Of a stretch of 64,000 bases of DNA, positions 57,503 to 64,000 are shown piece by piece. The notes below the pieces were generated by a model. That model did not search any database. It was not told where the DNA came from and saw only the letters and a list, made by a program, of their open reading frames with translations. Source of the stretch: Adiantum capillus-veneris (lineage: Eukaryota > Streptophyta > Polypodiopsida > Polypodiales > Pteridaceae); assembly GCA_014529385.2 (NCBI GenBank), contig CM043958.1:88202525-88266524 (forward strand), written 5' to 3'. The position numbers and the translations under genes were made by a program. The number at the start of each line of letters is the position of its first letter. The stretch's first letter is position 1.

Positions 57503-59742
57503 ACCATCTTGCTTAAAATGACCGGCCAAAGGCGGCCAAAAGGTTCTGGCCATGCAATGTAGTGGGTGGCCCGCCGGGGACAACCACTAGTCTTGTAAGA
57601 ATGCCAAAAACGGCGACGAAGTAGAGGTGAAAACTCTAATACGTGAATCTTGTGGTCAGTATGGTTTTTGTTTTTGGTCTTCTTTGTGGTTTCCTTGTTT
57701 CATTTTTTTGTTGTGGTTTTTGGTTCCCTTGTTTTTAGTTTTGTTTTCCTTGTTATTGGCGGGCTATTGGGGTTGGAGATTTCCTCTCTACCACACTTTC
57801 CTCTCTCTCCAGTGGCCATAGTTTCATCTACTATCCCCTTGGAGCTTTGGGGACAAGTGCCTCTAATGGCAAAGGAAACTTTGGGGCTTTTAAGTTTTCA
57901 CAGTTGTCTCATCTCATGAGCTTTGGCCCTTGATGCAAAAGTGGATGGAGGAGAACATTGCAAATTCTCTTCAAAGAGAGCTGTATCTTAGCTTTTGGAT
58001 TATTAGTAGTGTCTATGCCAAAAGTTACCGATGAATCAGCAGGTTGAATTTGTTGCGGTGTGGACTGCACAAGAGAGGAGCTACTCCACTCCTTTGTCAC
58101 CCACTTCTTTGTCACAGATTGCTTGCCTAGATTGAATAAAGTTACCAATTTCTCTTTGAGATTTTAGGGATACTGACGAGCTCACTGTATTTTTCGAAAT
58201 GACTCATAAATATATATACATTGAATTGAAAATTTCCTTGATTGAACTGAAGACATGTGCTCTTTCATGCGTGTTGTCACGAGGACGTGGCAGCTGTTAA
58301 GTATGTCACGAGGATGTGGTAAGTGCTAACCTTAGTTGTTGGTTTCTTTCTAATGATTTTTGTTTTCTTTTTGAGACCCTCTTTTTGAAGTTGCAAATGG
58401 TCGGACATTGTATGGCCAATGTGAATGGTAGTTTCACCCGCAGACGAGAAGTTGGTCGGCACTGGAATTCGTATAGTAAGAGGATGTCTAGGCTCAGTGC
58501 AAGGTCATGTAGGTCCCCCCGTCGCACTTAGCAAGTTGGTGGATACTAGGAAGTGAACTCAATAAAGGCATAAAGTCAAGGTGGGACTACCAACAGAAAG
58601 TATCCGGCAGTTGGGCCACATTGTACTTTTTGATACGGTCCCATTGAGGATAGATGGTCAGATGACCAATGGGAGCCCAACGGAAGCATCTCCTAAAAAT
58701 TAGGAAACTGCTATTTTGGACCGTGAAATGTGTTCGCATCATTACCTTGGGTATGATAAGGGGAACATTCTACAACTTTGCCGCGAAGTCAACTGGGCAA
58801 GCAATCGGGAGATTTTTAGGCGGCAACCCCGAAACGGGCAAAAGCTTGAAATCGCGCCAAGTGGCAAATGTTCATGCACTTGCCTCATTCAGAAAAATAG
58901 GCGCTGAAATTTAAGGTGGAAGAGGCCTCACTTTGCATTTTGTCATAGGTTAAGAGCTATGGAGTGCTTTCTTTCCCTCTCATGTACAGTGTGGTGCTAG
59001 GAGTGATGCCCTGCACACTACACACTGCTCTCTCCCCTACGTGCAGTTATGTGATGCCCCACAAGAGGGCTCTTCATTTGACTGATGTACAGCTGTGTGG
59101 GTTCATGCTTTCTTGCCGAGGCAAGAGCCTCCTTGAGCAGGAATAGGGGTAGCTAACTGCTACTCCAAAGCAGGCATCGGTGAAGGTCATAATCTCACCG
59201 TACAGGTGCGTTTTCAGCGCTGTGTATGCGTTGTAAATTGACTGTTTTTTAGCCATACGGACGCCAGAACCATTGGGAATCGTGCCCCACTGGCAGAGGA
59301 CAGCTAGGGGACTGTTTGGGGCTGAAAAAAGGGCAAAATCCAGTAAATACAGCGTGCTGAATTTACTGTTTTTGGGCAGGAATCAAAGGGTATACGTCAG
59401 TGGAAGTGAGTTCTAGCAAGGGAATTGGTTTCGCGCAAGTTTTGGGATTGTTATGTAGCCGAAATTTGGCCAAAACTGGTAGTATCTAGCGGGATACAGG
59501 TAAAGGATTCCCAAGACTCTTTTGTAATTTTCCCTCTCAAAGTATAAAGAAATACCAAAAGGGGCGCCAATTTTGGGGCCTACAAGTTGTCAGCGTCTGC
59601 TCGGAGCATTCTAGCTTCCGAGCCGTGTGTGTACTTAAGTGTTAATTCCCGTCGCAGGTTTCCTTTGCACGTTCTCTCTGTGTGTGTCTTAAGTAAAGAA
59701 TTTCAGGTGAAAGCCAAAGCCTACCGCCCCAGGGGCCGGTTT
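57500..59742. other. No gene seen
   Basis: Includes a T/G-rich low-complexity stretch (57655-57760), two copies of TGTCACGAGGAYGTGG (58275 and 58305), a hairpin at 59341-59368, and a TATAAAG-bearing stretch near 59542 that could be promoter or LTR debris. Frames such as 58669-58914 and 58148-57909 carry no recognisable domain. Confidence 0.45.
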
Positions 59743-60058
59743 TGTCACGTGACACATCCAACCCTATGTGTCCGTGGACAAGCTACAGCACGACAAGGGT
59801 TCCGTCAGTCCAGTCAGTCTAGATTTAGAAGTGATCTGGCACTTTTTGTGAGTCTGTTCGCAGATCGTGCATGTCTAGACACTTAGTGTAGATGCATATC
59901 CTTTGGTTGCACACAGCATGATCATAACCCATTAGAATCCATCAGAATCCTTCAAGGGAATTTGCATTTAGCCTATTTTCCCTATTTTTGACATTTTTCA
60001 CTTATTATTTTTAAGTGACTTTTGTTGGAAAGTAGGTAGGGCAAATTGAGTAAGTTTG

Positions 60059-60065
60059 TATATAA
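60059..60065 (+). promoter_or_regulatory. LTR TATA box
   Basis: TATATAA in GTTTGTATATAAGCAAACC, about 316 bp into the LTR and conserved in the 3' LTR at 63322-63328. Transcription would start about 30 bp downstream, making U3 about 345 bp and R-U5 unusually long (over 900 bp). Confidence 0.7.
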
Positions 60066-60157
60066 GCAAACCTAGGCTAGCACTAATTGGCAGAAGAGGC
60101 AGCAGGAGCTCCACGCTCAACAGGCATCTTCTCAGCAGACCCCCCCCCCAAGGAGAC

Positions 60158-60347
60158 CTAGCGTTTTGTAGATCCAGCATCACCTAGCGTTTTCATCACA
60201 ACATCAGCTAGCGTTTTGCCTTTGCAGAACCCGACAACAGCAGCACCTCAGATAAGCCTAGCGTTTTTGCATTTGCAGAGCCACGGCGACAGAAGCATAG
60301 ATTTTCAGCCCTAGCGTTTTTGCATCTGCTACAAACCCTAGCGTTTT
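60158..60347 (+). repeat. Six CTAGCGTTTT words in the transcribed LTR part
   Basis: Exact copies start at 60158, 60184, 60208, 60258, 60311 and 60338, and a variant ATAGCGTTTT lies near 60622. They are separated by short GCAGAT- and TTTGCA-bearing spacers. The 3' LTR keeps four exact copies (63422, 63448, 63575, 63602). Confidence 0.9.
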
Positions 60348-61022
60348 GTAGATTCACCGCAATGGAATGTCAAGGAACATCAGCGTTTTCATTATTCAGC
60401 AGTTAGTACCCACAGATCAAGTCCCGAACCTCGCAGATCTCACCTTCCCGCAGCATTTTCTCGCCGCACGGTTAGTTTTTGCAAGGTTTACAGTTTCAGC
60501 CCGGAAAACGCAGATTTCAGCATCTGCATTTTCAGCGTGTCGTCATCGCATCGTCATCATCGACATCGTCACCGACATAGAGTCAGAATTCAGCAGATAG
60601 AAGATTAGCAGATTTCAGACCATAGCGTTTTTGGATAGGAGTAGAAAGATTGCAGATTTCAGCCCTTAGGTCGACTTCGTTCATCACCGTCGTCATCGTC
60701 GACATAGCCTACACTTGCATCAGTCTCATGCATACCATTTGTACTAGATTGTGCAATCATAAGTAGACCACTCTCGCCGACGAGAGTGGGGCATTCCGAG
60801 GAGGGCTTTACAACGTCTCTGGTGTCGTATCTCTCTTCTCTCTCTATCTCTCAGTCTCATACACTTGCACGCAGAGTGTCCACTCACTTTGTTCGTGATC
60901 ATAGCACTCTCTCATTAAAAACGGAAGGCTCTCCCTACCATAAGTACAAAAGGAACCTTGAGCACAGTTCGGAGCACTCACCTTGAGCAAAGCGCAAACA
61001 TTCATTCTGCTGCACCTTACAT

Positions 61023-61034
61023 TGGTATCAGAGC
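61023..61034 (+). promoter_or_regulatory. Primer-binding site for initiator tRNA-Met
   Basis: TGGTATCAGAGC one base after the 5' LTR. A perfect match to the usual plant site. Confidence 0.95.
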
Positions 61035-61482
61035 TTTGGCAGTGTTCTGTATCACTCAAGGAAAGAACCACATAATTTTTTTTGCTTGTTGCAGTCGCAC
61101 GAACCCAAGTTCGCTTGGGCATGTCGATTCCTAATCGTGTTTTTGAAGAGTGACAGGAAATTTCCCAGGAAAGAAGGGCTTGTCCAGCCTCCCCTTGTGT
61201 CTCTTTTCACTCATTGAGAGCGAACCGTGCACTTAGCGGCCGGCCAATCGACGTGAGGTGGGAAAAAGCAACCTTGGTGTGAGCGCAAGGCCGCCAATGG
61301 GTGCGCCCGCAGAAAGGAGTAGAACTCGGGTGAAGAGAATATCCTTCGCGAAAGAAAACCTCAAGAACCTCAAGAACCCAAGTTCCTCGTGAACTTAAGA
61401 AACCAAGACCCCCAAGAACCCAAGTTCCTCGTGAACTTAAAAACCAAGACCACAAGAACCCACAAGAACCCCCGACTTCAGA
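61035..61482 (+). other. Leader of the pol-less element
   Basis: Untranslated. It contains a near-perfect 41-bp tandem repeat around 61373-61455 (CAAGAACCCAAGTTCCTCGT twice), followed by CAAGAACC words up to the start codon at 61483. Confidence 0.7.
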
Positions 61483-62250
61483 ATGGTCATCACTCGAAGC
61501 GGAATGGATACTTCGCTTGGAGGTGATGAGCATGAGAGAGGCGAAGAAGAATTTTCCCCACCAGGAGGTTTTTCCAACCCTCACCCTTACCCATCTACGT
61601 CAAAGATTGCACTAACTCCTATGGAGGAGTTGGAGCAGATGTTTATGAAAAAGAATTTAGAACGCGAAGCAAGAAACGCAGAAAGAAGAGCAGAAAGAAA
61701 AGCAGAAATGGAGCGCAGACACCAAGAAAGAATTGCAGCCACCGTCAAAGGAATGAGCGACCAACACATGAAAGAGTTCTTGCAACTCGTTTCTCAAGCT
61801 CAGGCACAACTGCAAGAGATTCGGGAAAAGGAGACTCTCTCAGTCTCTTCTTCTCCAAAGCATGACACACCGGATTTGCACGATTGTGAGAAGCATGATG
61901 ATTTGAATGATGATGATAAGCATGATGATTTGAATGACAAGCATGATGATTTGGATGACAAAGACAAGCATGATGATTTGAATGATATTGCTAAGCATGA
62001 TGATTTGCATGATCAAGATGTGATTTCTCACAAGTATGATGAGTTGCATGAAGATGATGTGATTGTTCACAAGGATGACGTGTTAGTGGATGCTTTTTCT
62101 AGCGAAGCTAACCTCGTTGTAGATTCGATCAATCACGAAGAACCGATCTTGGCTTTCGAGTTGAGGTCCAAAGAACCCCCACAGAACAATTCGATCATTC
62201 AAGAAGAAGCGATCTTGGCTCTCGAGCCTAAGTCCAAAGAACCCTCATAG
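61483..62250 (+). CDS. Gag-like protein with coiled coil and KHDDLN repeats
   Basis: 255 codons, uninterrupted, first ATG after the leader. The N-terminus MVITRSGMDTSLGGDE resembles the opening of many plant gypsy Gag proteins. Residues about 45-118 are a strongly charged helix (LEREARNAERRAERKAEMER) and likely a coiled coil. Residues about 128-185 are a tandem acidic repeat built on KHDDLND, five to six copies. The tail carries two similar phrases ending ELRSKEP and EPKSKEP. No zinc knuckle, Retrotrans_gag core, signal peptide or membrane segment. It probably self-assembles or binds partner Gag, but that is inference. The open frame in an element of this age suggests selection or recency. 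Confidence 0.7.
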   Translation: MVITRSGMDTSLGGDEHERGEEEFSPPGGFSNPHPYPSTSKIALTPMEELEQMFMKKNLEREARNAERRAERKAEMERRHQERIAATVKGMSDQHMKEFLQLVSQAQAQLQEIREKETLSVSSSPKHDTPDLHDCEKHDDLNDDDKHDDLNDKHDDLDDKDKHDDLNDIAKHDDLHDQDVISHKYDELHEDDVIVHKDDVLVDAFSSEANLVVDSINHEEPILAFELRSKEPPQNNSIIQEEAILALEPKSKEPS

Positions 62251-62359
62251 GAAGTATTATGTGTTCGCATGATTGATATGCACGCATTGTTTGAGTGTTT
62301 CATTCGTGATCGTTTCATGTAGTTTAGTCAACGTCTTTATGTGATCCCTTTTACTAATA
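62251..62359 (+). other. Short gap between the two interior frames
   Basis: Stops in all three frames. No motif seen. Confidence 0.6.
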
Positions 62360-62989
62360 TTGTTCGTTGAGCACGTTTCACTCATGAATGAGCACGAATC
62401 TATGCGGATTTTTTATGAAAAGCTGAAAAGTATGTATGTAAGGAAGTCACATTCTATGTCTCTTCCTTGGCATGACACATTCGTAGAAAGAGCACATGAA
62501 AGTATGAGCACCAAGCATGCGCATTTCCATTGTGAATTGCCACAGCTGATTGCTTTAGATCAAAAGAGAAAGATTCGATCTCATTGTTTGCCTGTATGTG
62601 GTGAACGGTTTGGCGCTCCGTCTACTTCTTCATCTACATTGCATGCACAGTCTAGTAGGACGACAAGATTTTTTCCACTCACTTTACATGAGATAGGTAT
62701 GTTCATGGTTTTGTGTTGGAAATGGTTTCAGGAATTTTTAGCCATGGAGATTCTTGAAGAAGAAAGAAGCATGACTCTCGACGAAGTTGAAGCATTAAAG
62801 AAGCCACATAAGCCTTTGTGTCGCTTTCGGCGCGGCCCAAAGAAGCAAGCGTTGCAGACCTTTATGAAGTTCAAGTACCGCACGACCCACGCATCAGAGT
62901 GGGCCGGCGAAGAGTCCCTTCCAGGATTCCGGATGCTATTGGCGATCTCCCTCGACGCCATACAGTTCGGTACCAGTACCTCACTTTGA
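62360..62989 (+). pseudogene. C-terminal pol-like remnant, possible chromodomain relic
   Basis: About 209 codons with no ATG at its left end; the first ATG is about eight codons in. The last third (EEERSMTLDEVEALKK, then QTFMKFKYRTTHASEWAGEE) has a spacing reminiscent of a chromodomain followed by the polyprotein end, and stops next to the polypurine tract. That is where pol ends in full elements. The rest is unrecognised. I read it as what remains after an internal deletion of pol. The chromodomain call is weak. Confidence 0.4.
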
Positions 62990-63000
62990 AAAGGAGGGGA
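62989..63000 (+). promoter_or_regulatory. Polypurine tract
   Basis: AAAAGGAGGGGA immediately before the 3' LTR start TGTCACG. Confidence 0.92.
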
Positions 63001-64000
63001 TGTCACGTGACACATCCAACCCTATGTGTCCATGGACAAGCTACAACACGACAAGGGTTCCGTCAGTCCAGTCAGTCTAGATTTAGAAGTGATCTGGCAC
63101 CTTTGTGAGTCTGTTCGCAGACCGTGCATGTCTAGACACTTAGTGTAGATGCATATCCTCTGGTTGCACACAGCATGATCATAACCCATAAGAATCCATC
63201 AGAATCCTTCAAGGGAATTTTCCAGTGCATTTAGACTATGTTTCCTATTTTTGACATTTTTCACTTATTATTTTGAAGTGACTTTTGCTGTAAAGTAGGT
63301 AGGGCAAATTGAGTAAGTTTGTATATAAGCAAACCTAGGCTAGCACTAATTGGCAGAAGAGACAGCAGGAGCTCCACACTCAACAGGCAACTTCTCAGCA
63401 GACCCCCCCTCCCCAGGAGACCTAGCGTTTTGCAGATCCAGCATCACCTAGCGTTTTCATCATAAGATCAGCCATCATTTTGCCTTTGCAGATCCCGGCA
63501 ACAGCAGCACCTCAGATCAGCCTAGCATTTTTGCATTTGCAGAGCCACGGCGACAGAAGCACAGATTTTCAGCCCTAGCGTTTTTGCATCTGCTACACAC
63601 CCTAGCGTTTTGCAGATTCACCGCGATGGAAAGTCAAGGAACATCAGCGCTTCTAGTTTTCAGCAGTTAGTACCAACAGATCAAGTCCCGAACCTCGCAG
63701 ATCTCACCTTCCCGCAGCAGTTCCTCGCCGCATGGTTAGTTTCCGCAAGGTTTACAGTTTCAGCCTGGAAATCGCAGATTTCAGCATCTGCGTTTTCAGC
63801 GCGTCGTCGTCGTCACATCGTCGTCATCGACATAAGAGTCTGAATTCAGCAGATAGAAGATTAGCAGATTTCAGCCCATAGCGTTTTTGGACAGCAATAG
63901 AAAGATTGTAGATTTTAGCCCATAGCGTTTTTGGACAGCAGTAGAAAGATTGCAGATTTCAGCCCTTAGGTCGACTTCGTCATCACCGTCGTCATCGTCG
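63001..64000 (+). repeat. 3' LTR of the pol-less element (partial)
   Basis: First 1000 bp of the LTR; it continues past the window. Relative to the 5' LTR it shows scattered substitutions, small indels (for example TCCAGT inserted near 63220) and an extra 48-bp copy of a CATAGCGTTTTTGGACAG-bearing unit near 63870-63950. Confidence 0.9.

Larger units (their letters stand above)
59743..61021 (+). repeat. 5' LTR of the pol-less element
   Basis: It starts TGTCACGTGACACATCC, with a palindromic GTCACGTGAC near the terminus. It has a TATA box at 60059-60065, six CTAGCGTTTT words between 60158 and 60347, and ends CTGCACCTTACA next to the primer-binding site. Confidence 0.9.
59743..64000 (+). mobile_element. 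Short-interior LTR retroelement without pol (runs off the window)
   Basis: 5' LTR 59743-61021 (1279 bp), primer-binding site 61023-61034, interior 61022-63000 (1979 bp), polypurine tract 62989-63000, 3' LTR from 63001 to beyond the window. The LTR ends TGTCACGTGACAC...CACCTTACA are clean, and LTRs differ by a few percent. The interior holds a gag-like ORF and a short C-terminal pol-like remnant but no protease, RT or integrase. This architecture fits a LARD-like non-autonomous element, mobilised in trans if at all. The target duplication cannot be tested because the right end is outside the window. Confidence 0.88.

Noticed and set aside
57627-57919. Hydrophobic frames that look like membrane proteins
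   Set aside because: The T/G-rich DNA makes Phe, Val and Leu in several phases. There is no start context or family.
61587-62070. Minus-strand frames rich in Ile and Met over the Gag-like ORF
   Set aside because: Antisense translation of the KHDDLN repeat.
62360-62989. A separate second protein of the pol-less element
   Set aside because: The frame has no ATG at its left end and stops at the polypurine tract, so a leftover of pol is more likely than an independent gene.

Overview
This window looks like repeat-rich, gene-poor nuclear DNA from a large land-plant genome. The evidence is stacked Ty1/copia and Ty3/gypsy LTR retrotransposons primed by initiator tRNA-Met, a chromodomain-bearing gypsy (chromovirus) family, L1-type LINEs with a plant zf-RVT tail, and many long dinucleotide arrays. 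I find no convincing host gene, tRNA, rRNA or CRISPR. The species cannot be fixed by eye; a fern, lycophyte, bryophyte, gymnosperm or large-genome angiosperm would all fit.

Layout. 1-2033: decayed copia gag-pol (+). 2220-2688: unrecognised minus-strand coding remnant. 2.7-9.1 kb: mostly unassigned, with a recurring palindrome, a tandem repeat, a copia-like LTR end with primer-binding site, and a stretch littered with a TTGGCCACCCAA-like motif. 9144-11010: decayed non-chromovirus gypsy pol (+), cut at 11011 by chromovirus copy A (minus, 11011-23734). Copy A was itself cut by a nearly intact copia element (15948-21488; TSD CCCCT; two almost identical LTRs; pol broken by one extra base). 24977-34129: chromovirus copy B (minus), carrying a solo LTR of the same family (27296-28974, TSD GTTTT). 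34.1-35.2 kb: rearranged remnant of another gypsy lineage. 35.5-44.85 kb: LINE pieces, a 215-bp tandem duplication, compound microsatellites, and a small LTR element whose interior holds a broken coiled-coil protein. 44859-53424: chromovirus copy C (minus), with a MITE-like insertion and, in its 5' LTR, an oppositely oriented solo LTR (51740-53319, TSD ACATA). 53425-54590: LINE 3' end, paralogous to the one on the other side of copy C. 54.6-59.7 kb: unassigned. 59743 to the end of the window: a short-interior LTR element (LTR about 1.28 kb, interior about 2 kb) with good PBS and PPT, a gag-like ORF with KHDDLN repeats, and no reverse transcriptase.

The genes work together only as mobile-element machinery: Gag, protease, integrase, reverse transcriptase and RNase H. 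Almost all are broken. The copia at 15948-21488 is the closest to autonomy. The 59.7-64 kb element would depend on proteins supplied in trans. The nesting gives a relative time series: old gypsy (+), then chromovirus copy A, then the young copia.
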